From the NCBI GenBank assembly GCA_031292625.1, contig JARLGU010000050.1, forward strand, positions 1 to 64,000: a DNA stretch of 64,000 bases, read 5' to 3'. The translations under genes were made by a program, and so were the position numbers. Position 1 is the first letter of the stretch, and the number at the start of each line of letters is the position of its first letter. Positions 34,491 through 44,290 of the stretch are shown here, in pieces. The notes under the pieces are model-generated. The model was not told the origin of the DNA. It was given only the letters and a program-made list of their open reading frames with translations, and did not search any database. Source of the stretch: Capsulimonadaceae bacterium. GTDB taxonomy: Bacteria > Armatimonadota > Armatimonadia > Armatimonadales > Capsulimonadaceae.

Positions 34491-37478
34491 CTAGTCGCGC
34501 AAAAACAGCCGTTCAAACGCCTCGCGCACCCGGGTTCGCTGATCCGAGAGGCTCTCCGGCAAGCTTGCATCCACGTCCGTGCCCCGGCCATCACGGAGCC
34601 AGAGACGGTTACGCGTACGCGTCAGCGTGACATACGTTTCCGAGAGCGTCTCCCAATCGTCCTGCCGCAGCATACCCGCATCGCGAAGGGCCGATAGCGC
34701 AGCCAACGTATTCGGCGTGCGAGCCTTGCGCCAACGCAAGCCGTGACGCCATTGCAAGAGCTGAGCGACCCACTCCACATCGCTCAAACCGCCAGGCCCC
34801 AGTTTCAAATCTCTGCGATCCTTGCAGCGCTCGCGCTCGATCCTGCCCTTCATATGGCGCATCGACGCGATCTGATCCGGCTTGATCGGCGCCGCGTATA
34901 CAAGCCGCTCGGCAAGTTCCTCGAACGCCGCGCCGACGTCAGGGTTGCCGGCGACCGCGCGCGCCTTGATCAAAGCCTGAAACTCCCATGCATCCGCGCC
35001 GCCGCCCACATAGTACGCCTCGTAATCGGAAACCGTGCGCACCAGGCTGCCCACGCGGCCGTCGGGTCGTAGACGCGCATCGGTTTCCCAGTGAATGCCA
35101 TGCGCTTTCATCCCCTCGGTAAGCAGCGATGTAATCGCCGTGGCAAGCTGCCCCGCGCGACCGTAATCGCCGCCCTCTTCCAGCACCCAAAGCACATCCA
35201 GATCCGATCCGTAGCCGAGCTCGCGACCGCCGAGTTTGCCCATGCCGACAATAGCAAGGCTTTGCGCAACATCCTCATAGCCCGGCATGCGCAGCGCGAA
35301 GGCAAGCGTTTCCTCCGCTAGGCGCGTGATGTCCTCCGTGACCTCCTGCGTCGTCGTAATCTCCCACAGGTCCCGCGCGCCGATGCGAAGGCGCTCGCGG
35401 CGAATGTATGACGCGAGGTCGCGCGCTGTATTCTCTCCCGCAAACTCTGGAGGCGCAACAGCTCGCTCAACCTCGCCATCATCGCTCAGCAGGTCGAGAT
35501 ACTCCATGTGACCGAGAATAACTTCCCATAGGAACGGCGCTTTCGCCGCAAACAGCGACAAACGCCGCAACATCTCCGGCTCATCGGCCAGCGACCGGTA
35601 CAATGCAGCCCGCGATGGCGCTGCCTCGGCCAGCCGGTCCATCCCCCGCAGCGCTTCGTCCGGGTCGCCGCTCGCCGACGCCGATTCCAAAAGCGCGGGG
35701 GCAATCTGGATAAATCCTTCGCGCGCCGCCGGAATGAACTCGCCGTAATTCGTGCCGAGAGTCGAGCGTCGCAGGATTTCGAGGGCATCGTGAACATTGC
35801 GAAACCCATATGACCGCAGGATCTCCTGCAATGCCTGCTCCGAAGCGGGATCGCGAATGGTATGCAGCAAATCGCGCGTCTCATCGCCATCGGCAAGCTC
35901 AATCGAGGCGGCCGGCGAACCATCCCCCGCGCCGCCATCGAAGATCTCCTTGAAGAGCCGATGCACGCGGACCGTGTGACGCCGGTAATCCTCCATGAAC
36001 GCATCGCCGCTCGGATAACTTAGCCGGCGGGCGAACTTCGTTAGCTCCAGCGAATTCGCGACCGGAATGTTCCGCACGGGACGCTCGTCGAGGATTTGAA
36101 GACGATGCTCCACATTTCGCAAGAAGAGATAGGACTCGGCCAGGAGCTGTCGCTCGTCACCCGATATGAGGCCGTGCGCAGCAAGTCGGCTTAGCGCGTC
36201 AATCGTATTGCCTGTCCGCAACTCCGGATGCTTGCCGCCCGCAAGCAGTTGGAGGAGTTGCACGGCGAACTCAACGTCCCGGATCCCGCCGATGCCCTGC
36301 TTGACGTTGGTAAGCGCCTCTTCATGGCGCGCCGTCTGGCGCTCGAGCATCCTCTTATTCGCCCGGATTTCTTCGACGAACTCAGCCTGGACGTGTTTCG
36401 CGAACACAAACTTCTCGGCGATCCGTAGAAACTCGCCGCCAACGCGCTCGTCCCCCGCAACCAGCCGCGCCTTCAGCAAAGCCTGCCGCTCCCACGTCTC
36501 CGCCCACGATTCGTAGTAGGCGCGACATGCGCTGATCGACCGGGAGATTGGTCCGAACCGTCCCTCGGGACGTAGGCGCAGGTCGACCCGGAAAACGAAA
36601 CCTGCGGGCGTCGCGTGCGCGAGAGTGTCTCGAACGGCTTCCGCCATTTTGATCGCCTCTGGTTGCGCAAGCGTATCGTCGTGCACAAAAATCAGGTCAA
36701 TATCGGACGCATAGTTCAGCTCCCGGCCACCGAGCTTTCCCATCGCAATGACCGCGAAGCCCCGGTCGATTTCGCTAATCTCCAGTGCAACACGTACACA
36801 GGCTTCGGCAAAGTCAGAAATCTCGCTCACCGTCTCCTCGACAGTCGCGTATCCAAGCAGGTCGCGCGCCCCAATCCGCAGGACTTCAGGCGGCTTAAAG
36901 CGCCGAAGAGCATCGCGCTTCATGCCGAGCGTCTTCGCCACGGCAATGCGTCGACGCGCATCCGCAAGAAAGTCCGCCATCGTCCGATTGCGGTCTCTAA
37001 TCGCGGGATTGGCCAGCACCTCAAAATATTCCGGGTTGCCGAGCAGTAGGTCGGCAAGAAATTGGGAAGCGCCGAAAATGGTTAGAAGCGAAGCCAGGAC
37101 AGCATGATGCGTGGCAAAAAGGTCGTAGTACATCGCCCGGCTGCCTGCCCGCTCAAGCCAGGTCGCGAAGTTCACCAAAGCGCGCGTTGGGTCCGCATTG
37201 GCTTCAAGAGAGGGGATGAGTGACGCCAGTAGCCGCTCAAAGGTTGAGTCGGCCACATCGTGCCCCGCAAGATCGCGCAGTAAGTGCAGAGCCTGCGAGG
37301 CGTCGTCGAACGGAATAGGAGCAAGAGCGTCCTCGGTCAAGTCCAGATAGGTCCGTATCATGCTCCTATTATGCCCTGATTGCAAGCTCGACGCGAGAGC
37401 ACGGTCGAGTTCGCGCGTTGGGACGGCGAATATCAATTGTCGAACCAAATCTTGCAGCGAAAGCACCGCTGGTTCCAT
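34491..37478 (-). CDS. glnE: Bifunctional glutamine synthetase adenylyltransferase/deadenylase
   Basis: The 995-residue protein sets glutamine synthetase activity by adding or removing AMP. It has two nucleotidyltransferase modules, with the acidic motifs GGRELNYASDIDLIFV (N-terminal) and GGRELGYGSDLDVLWVLEE (C-terminal), each followed by a helical domain. ATG 37478 stands 20 bp after the ppk1 stop; an inner ATG at 37363 with AGGAGC in front is an alternative giving a protein 38 residues shorter. Length fits the family. Confidence 0.93.
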   Translation of the reverse strand: MEPAVLSLQDLVRQLIFAVPTRELDRALASSLQSGHNRSMIRTYLDLTEDALAPIPFDDASQALHLLRDLAGHDVADSTFERLLASLIPSLEANADPTRALVNFATWLERAGSRAMYYDLFATHHAVLASLLTIFGASQFLADLLLGNPEYFEVLANPAIRDRNRTMADFLADARRRIAVAKTLGMKRDALRRFKPPEVLRIGARDLLGYATVEETVSEISDFAEACVRVALEISEIDRGFAVIAMGKLGGRELNYASDIDLIFVHDDTLAQPEAIKMAEAVRDTLAHATPAGFVFRVDLRLRPEGRFGPISRSISACRAYYESWAETWERQALLKARLVAGDERVGGEFLRIAEKFVFAKHVQAEFVEEIRANKRMLERQTARHEEALTNVKQGIGGIRDVEFAVQLLQLLAGGKHPELRTGNTIDALSRLAAHGLISGDERQLLAESYLFLRNVEHRLQILDERPVRNIPVANSLELTKFARRLSYPSGDAFMEDYRRHTVRVHRLFKEIFDGGAGDGSPAASIELADGDETRDLLHTIRDPASEQALQEILRSYGFRNVHDALEILRRSTLGTNYGEFIPAAREGFIQIAPALLESASASGDPDEALRGMDRLAEAAPSRAALYRSLADEPEMLRRLSLFAAKAPFLWEVILGHMEYLDLLSDDGEVERAVAPPEFAGENTARDLASYIRRERLRIGARDLWEITTTQEVTEDITRLAEETLAFALRMPGYEDVAQSLAIVGMGKLGGRELGYGSDLDVLWVLEEGGDYGRAGQLATAITSLLTEGMKAHGIHWETDARLRPDGRVGSLVRTVSDYEAYYVGGGADAWEFQALIKARAVAGNPDVGAAFEELAERLVYAAPIKPDQIASMRHMKGRIERERCKDRRDLKLGPGGLSDVEWVAQLLQWRHGLRWRKARTPNTLAALSALRDAGMLRQDDWETLSETYVTLTRTRNRLWLRDGRGTDVDASLPESLSDQRTRVREAFERLFLRD

Positions 37479-37497
37479 AACCGGACATCTGCCGCTC

Positions 37498-39687
37498 CTA
37501 CGCTTCCAAGGGCGGGTAGTCGCGCGATAGGAACCAATCCTGGGCGCTAAACGGCTCCTCGCCCTCCGGGGGACGGACGCGAACCCAGACACCGTCGGGC
37601 ATAAGGCGGCGCGCCTGAGCCGTGTCGGCAAGACTCACTTCCAATACGTCGTCGCGCACATAAGCAAGCAAATTAGGGGACTCGATCGGAAAGAGAATCT
37701 CGACTCGCCGATCCAGGTTACGCTGCATCAGGTCCGCACTGCCTAGATACAACTGCGGCGTGTCGCCGCCGTTGTGGAAATAATAAGCACGGCTATGCTC
37801 CAGGAACCGTCCGACGATTGAGATCACGCGAATGCGCTCGGATACGCCGCTGACGCCGGGACGCAAGCAGCAAATGCCCCGCACCAGGAGATCGACCTGA
37901 ACCCCTGCCTGCGCAGCCGCGTAAAGCGAACGGATCATCTGCGGATCGACGAGCGCGTTCATCTTGAAGATGATGCGCGCCGGACGGCCGGCCCGAGCAT
38001 GCTCCGCCTCGCGCTCGATCATTTGCGTGAGCCGCGCGCGCATATTGACCGGCGCAACCAACAGCTTGCGATACTCGTGCTGCAGCGAGTATCCCGTAAG
38101 CAGGTTGAATACGTCCGAAACATCCGAAGCCAGTTCTTCGCTTGCCGTAAAAAGCGAAAAGTCGGTATAGATGCGCGCAGTGGTTGGATTGTAGTTGCCC
38201 GTCCCCAAATGCAGGTACCGCCGGATCCCGTTGCGCTCCTTCTTGACGATCAACGCAACCTTGCAATGGGTCTTCAAACCCACAAGACCGTACACGACGT
38301 GCACGCCGGATTCTTCCAGCGACTTGGCCCACTCGATGTTGTTTTCCTCATCGAACCGCGCCTTGAGCTCCACAAGAACCGCCACCTGCGTATCCTCGTC
38401 CCGCGCTTCCGCAAGCGCCTTAACGATTGGGGAATTCGACCCTACACGGTAGAGCGTCTGCTTGATCGCCAAGACGTCGTTGCTGTGCGCCGCAAGCGAA
38501 ATGAACGAGATCACGGGCCGGAACGAATCGTACGGATGGTGCAGAAGAATGTCCCGCTGCTCGATCGCGCCCAGAAACGCGTCGAGAGACCGACCCTCCA
38601 TGGCCGACGCCAATTCCGGCGGAACCGAGGTCACCAGAGGAGCGTCCTTGATGTCGGGCTTGTCTACCTTCGTCAGCTCCATCACGTCTGAAAGCCCGAG
38701 CGGCCCCGCTTGCTCGTAAACATCCGCGGGCTTTACGAGAAGGTTGCTGATCAGGAGGTCCCGAAGATGCGACGGAAGGTTTGGATTGATCTCCAGCCTC
38801 GCAACGGCGCCGAAATGACGCTGGCGCAATCCCAACTCAATCGTTCGCAGCAAGTCGCTCGCTTCGTCTTCCTGGATCTCAATATCAGCGTTGCGAGTGA
38901 CGCGGAACGGAAAGCTCGCCAAAACATGGAGGCCTGGAAAGAGAGCGTCCAGATTCGCCGCAATCACCTGCTCGATCCATACAAAAGACGCGACGCCGTC
39001 AGGCGAGGCAGCTTTGGGCGAGTCCGGCGGAACCGGAGCCAGTCGCGGCAGCACGCCAGGCACCTTCATTCGGGCGAAGCGCTCCCCGTGCTCATCGTCA
39101 CTAACAACAACCGCAAGATTCAAGCTAAGATTTGAAATGTGCGGAAATGGATGGCCAGGATCGATCGCAAGCGGCGTCAGCACCGGAAAAATCTGCCGCT
39201 CAAAATACTCACGCATCGCGCCGCGCTGCGTCTCGGAGAGATCGGCGTAATCCAGAACGTGAATGTGCGCCGCCGTCAGCGACGGCTCTAAATCGTCGCG
39301 CCAGAGAGATGTCGCTTCCTCCAGCATCTCCGTGCACCGTTCCCGCACTGCCGCAAGCTGCTCCTCGGACGTTAAGCCGTCTGGCGAAATATCGCTTTGA
39401 CCGGACTGGCACTGCGCCTGAAGACCGGAAACGCGAATCATCGTGAACTCATCGAGGTTCGCAAACGCAATCGAGAGAAACTTAACCCTCTCCAGGAGTG
39501 GATGCCGTTTGTCCCGCGCCTCATCGATCACACGCTGGTTAAACTCGAGCCATGAAAGCTCCCGATTGATGTACAACGCAGGGTCGTCAAGCGCTATCTG
39601 CGTCGCCGCGGCCGGATCGTACGCATTGGTCTCACCTTCGGAGTGAGACGCTCCGCGCGAGTGTGTTCGTAGAGTTTCAGTGGTCAT
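37498..39687 (-). CDS. ppk1: Polyphosphate kinase 1
   Basis: The 729-residue enzyme makes polyphosphate from ATP. The N-terminus has SWLEFNQRVIDEA, and the catalytic region shows YLHLGTGNYNPTTARIYTD (first phospho-His region) and later DLMQRNLDRRVE. All conserved regions seem intact. ATG 39687 has GGGAGA 12 bp before. It is transcribed with glnE behind it, joining phosphate storage and nitrogen control in one unit. Confidence 0.95.
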   Translation of the reverse strand: MTTETLRTHSRGASHSEGETNAYDPAAATQIALDDPALYINRELSWLEFNQRVIDEARDKRHPLLERVKFLSIAFANLDEFTMIRVSGLQAQCQSGQSDISPDGLTSEEQLAAVRERCTEMLEEATSLWRDDLEPSLTAAHIHVLDYADLSETQRGAMREYFERQIFPVLTPLAIDPGHPFPHISNLSLNLAVVVSDDEHGERFARMKVPGVLPRLAPVPPDSPKAASPDGVASFVWIEQVIAANLDALFPGLHVLASFPFRVTRNADIEIQEDEASDLLRTIELGLRQRHFGAVARLEINPNLPSHLRDLLISNLLVKPADVYEQAGPLGLSDVMELTKVDKPDIKDAPLVTSVPPELASAMEGRSLDAFLGAIEQRDILLHHPYDSFRPVISFISLAAHSNDVLAIKQTLYRVGSNSPIVKALAEARDEDTQVAVLVELKARFDEENNIEWAKSLEESGVHVVYGLVGLKTHCKVALIVKKERNGIRRYLHLGTGNYNPTTARIYTDFSLFTASEELASDVSDVFNLLTGYSLQHEYRKLLVAPVNMRARLTQMIEREAEHARAGRPARIIFKMNALVDPQMIRSLYAAAQAGVQVDLLVRGICCLRPGVSGVSERIRVISIVGRFLEHSRAYYFHNGGDTPQLYLGSADLMQRNLDRRVEILFPIESPNLLAYVRDDVLEVSLADTAQARRLMPDGVWVRVRPPEGEEPFSAQDWFLSRDYPPLEA

Positions 39688-39809
39688 TGCGAAAGCCAGT
39701 CTCCCTTTTCCGACGTCAGGCCCAACGAAGCGTGAGGCCGCAGAATTATTCGATTATTCATACCACCCTGATCAGGTATCCTTAGGCATTGCGTTAGCAA
39801 GGAGCCAAA

Positions 39810-41060
39810 ATGGGATTCCGTGCGGTCTGCATTTTCATTGTATGCTACGCCATCATCGTCGCCGGAGAGCACTCGCCCAGGAAACTCGATCGCCCCGCCG
39901 CAGGCCTATTAGGCGCAATAGCGATGGTCGCGCTTGGCGTTCTCTCCCGGCACGAAGCCGTGCAGGCGATAGACTTTTCTACGCTAGCGATCCTGTTTGG
40001 CATAATGATAGTCATCCATTTTGCGCGGATTTCCGGCTTGCTGGACACTCTAGCGCTCGCTCTGCTTAAGCGTAGCCACAACACGCATCAGTTCCTATGC
40101 GTCGTCTGTGCCGTATCGGGCATCCTCTCCGCTCTTTTTATCAATGATACCATCTGTCTGCTCATGACGCCGCTTCTTCTAGAGGCAACAAAGCACGCCA
40201 GGATCAATCCTGAGCCCTATCTCCTCGCGCTCGCAACGAGTAGTAATGTCGGCTCCGTGATGACCCTCACGGGCAACCCGCAGAATATTCTTGTCGGTCA
40301 GGCTTCCACTTGGACATGGATCGGATTCGCCTGTCGCATGGCGCCCCTTGGATTGACGTGCCTGCTTATCAATTACGCCGTCATCGCCATCGTGTATCGC
40401 AAAACTCTCGCGAAGAGCATAATGTCCGTCAGCAATCTCCCAATTGAGGCCGCCACACCCTTGCGCAAGAAACTTGCCCTTAAAACGCTCATCGTGCTGA
40501 GCGGTCTACTCATATCCTTTGTAGCCGGACTGCCGCTCGATCTCAGCGCAATGGTCGCTGCTGGCATCCTCCTTGTGTGGGCCAACAGTCCATCGGAAGA
40601 CGCCCTCGCGGGAGTGGATTGGCCGCTCCTGCTCTTTTTCGCGGGCCTGTTCGTACTCATGAAGGGCGTTGTAAAAACACAGTCTCATTGGATTGTGACA
40701 CTCCTTCCAACAATGGCCGGCGCTGGCGAAAACGGACACACGTTCAGCGTCTTTTGCATAGGTGCGATCATAGGCAGCAATATTTTCAGCAACGTCCCGT
40801 TCGTCATGGTGGCACGCCACTTTGTCGGGCTTGTGCCTAATGCGAAGCTACTCTGGCTGGCCCTGGCCATGGCATCTACGTTCGCGGGCAATCTCACAAT
40901 TCTCGGAAGCGTCGCAAACCTCATCGTCGCCCAAGGAGCGCGACAGGTATACCCCCTGTCTTTTGTCAAATTCCTCAAGGTCGGCATCCCGGTAACCATC
41001 TTGACGTCTGCGGCCGGCGGCGGCATTCTGTGGCTCTACCACTATCTCGCCTGGGCATAA
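39810..41060 (+). CDS. Ion/anion permease, ArsB/NhaD-like superfamily
   Basis: The 416-residue protein has ten to eleven hydrophobic segments. The half-repeats FINDTICLLMTPLLLE and NVPFVMVARHF, with SSNVGSVMTLTGNPQNILVG, are the hairpin-and-Asn motifs of the IT superfamily that holds arsenite, citrate/sodium and NhaD-type antiporters. The substrate cannot be told. AGGAGCC precedes ATG 39810. It stands alone, opposite to ppk1. Confidence 0.85.
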   Translation: MGFRAVCIFIVCYAIIVAGEHSPRKLDRPAAGLLGAIAMVALGVLSRHEAVQAIDFSTLAILFGIMIVIHFARISGLLDTLALALLKRSHNTHQFLCVVCAVSGILSALFINDTICLLMTPLLLEATKHARINPEPYLLALATSSNVGSVMTLTGNPQNILVGQASTWTWIGFACRMAPLGLTCLLINYAVIAIVYRKTLAKSIMSVSNLPIEAATPLRKKLALKTLIVLSGLLISFVAGLPLDLSAMVAAGILLVWANSPSEDALAGVDWPLLLFFAGLFVLMKGVVKTQSHWIVTLLPTMAGAGENGHTFSVFCIGAIIGSNIFSNVPFVMVARHFVGLVPNAKLLWLALAMASTFAGNLTILGSVANLIVAQGARQVYPLSFVKFLKVGIPVTILTSAAGGGILWLYHYLAWA

Positions 41061-41299
41061 CCACGATGCAAACCACGCCTGACCAAACGGCGGGATAATA
41101 GTCGCTCCTTTGCGATAACAATTCCGAAATAATTCCATGGAGCCCGCCATTTCGCTGATGATCATAAAGAAGAATCGTGGGAAAATGGAACTAGTGAAGA
41201 CTACTTGTCAATGCGCTTTCGAGCTGTTTAACATCAAGTAAAATTGCGGGTTCAGAGGTCCGGCGGCAAAGCCGACAATAAAAGCGGAGGGATGTCTCA

Positions 41300-41473
41300 A
41301 TGGTCTGGTTTTTTGGCGGATATGTCCTGGTCGCAGTCGCGTTTTACTCCTACATCACGATGACGGCAAAGGAAGAGCCCGAGCCGCGCGAGATGCCCGC
41401 CGGTTTGTCTGCGCCTGGCACACAGCCTGCTTACGCGAAGGCGAGTGCGCACACCGGACGCAAAGCGGCCTGA
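41300..41473 (+). CDS. Small single-pass membrane protein, 57 residues
   Basis: ATG 41300 reads MVWFFGGYVLVAVAFYSYITM, a single membrane segment, followed by an acidic-Pro piece (EEPEPREMPAG) and a basic end (TGRKAA). GCGGAGGG lies 10 bp upstream, and a terminator follows at 41577. An overlapping frame at 41292 gives a Ser-rich 23-residue peptide and is less likely. No known family. Confidence 0.6.
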   Translation: MVWFFGGYVLVAVAFYSYITMTAKEEPEPREMPAGLSAPGTQPAYAKASAHTGRKAA

Positions 41474-41576
41474 CGATCGTCGCCAAGCCCGCAGCCTAAG
41501 CCCCTGTCACCGCGGTTCGTTAGACCGCGATTGTCTCCGGCGGAGGCGCTACGCAAGCTATCGCGCACAAAATTTT

Positions 41577-41612
41577 AAGCAGCCCGGAACGATCTGTTCG
41601 GGCTGCTTTTGC
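41577..41612. terminator. Rho-independent terminator, probably both directions
   Basis: The 10-bp stem AAGCAGCCCG/CGGGCTGCTT is followed by TTTT on the plus strand and, on the minus strand, by AAAATTTT-type sequence. It lies past the stop of the small membrane protein gene and past the leftward lipoprotein genes. Confidence 0.88.
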
Positions 41613-41647
41613 ATGCCAATACGGACTGCGCCGCGGATCACGACAGG

Positions 41648-41941
41648 CTAGCGAATCTTTATCAATGGCACGCATGGCGGCGACGTTGAACTGCTATCCG
41701 TTGAATCGCAATTGGAAACGCTGCTCGATGTGCTGGTCGAAGTACTCGATGTCGTCGTGGTCGTAGTTGTTGTCGTGGAAGATGACGCGCTCGACGTGCT
41801 CGTGGTTGAGTTCGTCAGAGTGCCGCCTGCGCTGCTCGTTCCCCCAATCATGCCGTCGCTCCCGCATCCCAAAGCGACTGCGGCCAACACTCCAGCCAGC
41901 AGATAGCCGACGAAAGTCAGCAGGGCGGACATTCGCTTCAT
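41648..41941 (-). CDS. Small Ser/Thr-rich lipoprotein
   Basis: The 97-residue product has a signal piece (LLTFVGYLLAGVLAAVALGC, Cys26) and then a run of Ser and Thr with nine Thr in a row and a final CPP-type Cys pair. The start overlaps the stop of the similar gene behind it as ATGA. It is most likely a surface lipoprotein with a disordered tail. Confidence 0.65.
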   Translation of the reverse strand: MKRMSALLTFVGYLLAGVLAAVALGCGSDGMIGGTSSAGGTLTNSTTSTSSASSSTTTTTTTTTSSTSTSTSSSVSNCDSTDSSSTSPPCVPLIKIR

Positions 41942-42138
41942 TGATGCACCTTAGCCAAGGAAGGGGGCGCTGGAGGCGCCAGCGACGAACTCGATGTCGA
42001 ACTCGTTGAACTTGTCGAACTCGTTGAGCTTGTGCTCGATGAACTCGAGGAACCGCCGCCGCATCCTAGCGCGACAGTCGCGATCGCAGCTGCAAGGAGA
42101 TAACCTATTAGCGTGAGGAGCGTAGAAAATCGCTTCAT
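41938..42138 (-). CDS. Small Ser-rich lipoprotein, paralogue of the next gene
   Basis: The 66-residue product starts MKRFSTLLTLIGYLLAAAI and has Cys26 in VALGC, then GGG and a run of Ser with TSS repeats. Its signal region matches that of the neighbour (MKRMSALLTFVGYLLAG), so the two are tandem duplicates with different tails. The repeat is coded by a 9-bp GAACTCGTT-like period. AAGG stands near ATG 42138. Confidence 0.65.
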   Translation of the reverse strand: MKRFSTLLTLIGYLLAAAIATVALGCGGGSSSSSSTSSTSSTSSTSSTSSSSLAPPAPPSLAKVHQ

Positions 42139-42261
42139 ATGAGTACCTTCGCCAGCATGACTCTTGGCCGCATAAGAGGAGGGAGCCGCCAACTAAACAC
42201 AACAGTCGAGTATGCTTGCCGGAAACAATCGCGCGCTCAACTTCGCGCCCTGGCCCTTACG

Positions 42262-42513
42262 CTAAAACGACGGGTAACGGGACCACACAAGCGCGATAAG
42301 GAAACAGAGCAAGAACCAGGCCGCAGATACATACACGGTCCATGTACGCACCTGCTCCTCCATCCCCGGCTTTCCCTTGAACGACGGCGTCATCTGCCCG
42401 CCAATTGAGCCCGTCAACCCCTCATTCTTCGTCGTCTGCGCCGTAACGATAAAAATCAGAGTTATGCTGATCAGTGCCTGAACGATGAGCAGAACATATT
42501 TAAGAATCTCCAC
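42262..42513 (-). CDS. secG: Preprotein translocase subunit SecG
   Basis: The 83-residue protein assists SecYE. Two hydrophobic segments surround an amphipathic middle with GLTGSIGGQMTPSF, typical of SecG. GTG 42513 follows GGGGAG at 9 bp. It lies 5 bp after tatA. Confidence 0.88.
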   Translation of the reverse strand: MEILKYVLLIVQALISITLIFIVTAQTTKNEGLTGSIGGQMTPSFKGKPGMEEQVRTWTVYVSAAWFLLCFLIALVWSRYPSF

Positions 42514-42518
42514 GAATG

Positions 42519-42755
42519 CTACTCCCCTTTGTCAGGCTTCACAGCCGACGCCTCGTCTTTTTTTGCATCTTGAGCCTTGCTGGAATCGTCAGACTCGCTG
42601 ATCGCCTTCTTAAACTCACGCATTCCCTCGCCCAGCGACTTGCCAAACCCGGCAAGCTTATTCCCGCCAAAGAGAAGGACTACCACGAATGCGACCACCA
42701 ACAAACCAAACGGTGTTTCCAGCATCCACAAGTTGCCGAATATCGGTTGTATCAC
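42519..42755 (-). CDS. tatA: Twin-arginine translocase TatA/E-type protein
   Basis: The 78-residue protein has a membrane helix ending at VVLLFGGNKLAGFGKSLGEGMREFKKA, the TatA hinge and amphipathic helix, then an acidic/Lys tail. Folded cargo export is the known role. ATG 42755 overlaps the stop of the gene before it. Confidence 0.88.
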   Translation of the reverse strand: MIQPIFGNLWMLETPFGLLVVAFVVVLLFGGNKLAGFGKSLGEGMREFKKAISESDDSSKAQDAKKDEASAVKPDKGE

Positions 42756-43120
42756 TTTGCTTGATCCTCACCGGCCGGCTGATCCGGCGGCACGGTCGAA
42801 AGCTTGAGCCCGCGACGCCCAACATAAGGCGCGGGGAGCTCCCTCGGAGTATTCTCTCCAGTCAAATGCTCAACTGGCGAAGCGACCTCCGAAAAATCCG
42901 CTCCAGAAATCGACCGGCGCGCCTCTTCGTTAATGCCGGTCATCTCATCCCGCAGCCCGGAAAACGTCCCAGTAAACTCGCCCGAAAGCTTGCGCAACTC
43001 ACGTAACGCCGCTCCGACCTGGCGGCCAACATCTGGGAGCTTCTTCGGCCCAAATACCAGCAGCGCCACGATAAAGACGATCGACAGATCGCCCGGGCTA
43101 AGGTTTGCAAACACTATCAT
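42752..43120 (-). CDS. tatB: TatB/TatA-like protein
   Basis: The 122-residue protein has a hydrophobic start (LSIVFIVALLVFGPKKLPDVGRQVG), an amphipathic helix and a longer polar tail than tatA, which suits a TatB-like receptor part. No tatC is in the window. The symbol is tentative; a second TatA is possible. Confidence 0.72.
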   Translation of the reverse strand: MIVFANLSPGDLSIVFIVALLVFGPKKLPDVGRQVGAALRELRKLSGEFTGTFSGLRDEMTGINEEARRSISGADFSEVASPVEHLTGENTPRELPAPYVGRRGLKLSTVPPDQPAGEDQAK

Positions 43121-43147
43121 CGCGATCCTACCACCGTGATACGCGAA

Positions 43148-44098
43148 TCACACAAGCTCGATCGAATTTATTCTACCCCACATCGCCGAAATGTCGCCAA
43201 TAGACAACCAGCCTGCGCCCGCGCGCAACGTATTGGCTGTTCCCGCCGCAACTCCCCAGCGCAACGCATTTGCGAAATCGCCCGGCCGCTCCGCGAGCCC
43301 CCAGAGAATCCCAGCCGTCATACTATCGCCCGAGCCCAATGTCGTAACCGCCCGCACAGACGGCGCGTCGGCCCGCCACGCATGGGACGCGGTCGCCGCA
43401 ATAGCTCCCCGATCGCCGCCGGAGATCACAAGATATTCGATCCCGCTCGCGCGGCAAATCTTCATCGCCTCAACAGGCGCATCGTCCCACGCCTCTATCG
43501 GCTCCCCAAGAGAAGCGGCCTCATCAATGTTAACCTTAACATAATTGGGCCGGCCCGCAACCGCCGCCTTGAGGTTCTCGCCCCAAAGGTCTACCAGGAC
43601 CCGCGCTCCCGCCCCCGCGCAAAGCTCCACGAGAGTCCGGTAAAACTCCGCTGCCACGCCTACGGCCGCGCTGCCGCAAATCGCTACCAGCGGAGAAGCT
43701 CTAAGAAGACCGGAGAACTCCGCCAGGAACTCTGCCTGCTCCGCCTCCGTCGCCGCCGGCCCCTGTTCGTTAATCACGAGCTCGCGGCCCGACGAAGGAT
43801 CCGCAGCGGCTACCGTCCAGCGCGTCTCGTCCTTGATCCGCACAAACCGGTTCTCGATCCCCTCGGTCTCAATCGCGGCGCAGAGAAAATCGCCGCTCGT
43901 CCCGCCGGCAAGGCCCGTCGCAACCGCACGACCGCCTAGAGCGTTCCACACCCTCGCAACATTGACGCCCTTGCCGCCAGCCGTCACGCGGACGCACGCG
44001 GCGCGGTGAACGCCTTCGCCCTTAAGGCCATCGACGCAGTAATTGCGATCGACGGCAGGGTTGAGAGTAACGGTCAAAAGTGTAGGCGTGCTCTGCAT
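43148..44098 (-). CDS. PfkB-family sugar kinase, 1-phosphofructokinase-like
   Basis: The 316-residue kinase has TLNPAVDR near the start, the AGGKGVNVAR substrate loop and the catalytic TLGSGDSMTAGI (GxGD). This places it with 1-phosphofructokinase/tagatose-6-phosphate kinases. The gene has no sugar transporter near it, so the substrate stays open. A 27-bp gap leads to the tatB-like gene. Confidence 0.85.
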   Translation of the reverse strand: MQSTPTLLTVTLNPAVDRNYCVDGLKGEGVHRAACVRVTAGGKGVNVARVWNALGGRAVATGLAGGTSGDFLCAAIETEGIENRFVRIKDETRWTVAAADPSSGRELVINEQGPAATEAEQAEFLAEFSGLLRASPLVAICGSAAVGVAAEFYRTLVELCAGAGARVLVDLWGENLKAAVAGRPNYVKVNIDEAASLGEPIEAWDDAPVEAMKICRASGIEYLVISGGDRGAIAATASHAWRADAPSVRAVTTLGSGDSMTAGILWGLAERPGDFANALRWGVAAGTANTLRAGAGWLSIGDISAMWGRINSIELV

Positions 44099-44118
44099 GA
44101 CTCCGGCGAAATACCGAA

Positions 44119-44149
44119 AAATGGCCCTTCCAGCAGGAGAGGGCCATTA
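44119..44149 (-). terminator. Terminator of the ribosomal cluster
   Basis: The 9-bp stem AATGGCCCT/AGGGCCATT lies 142 bp past rpsI and just before the kinase start. Read leftward it is followed by TTTTTCGG. It probably ends most of the ribosomal transcript. Confidence 0.8.
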
Positions 44150-44290
44150 TAACCTGCACAAAACAACAAGCAACTTGCCCTTTGCCATGCCAAGGCTCCC
44201 TCCACATCGAAAGAAAGGAGCCCGACCAACGGCGCAGAGGTCCTGGAAGGTCCCGTATGGGAACTCAAATGGACAAGCAAACCGCCAGGT

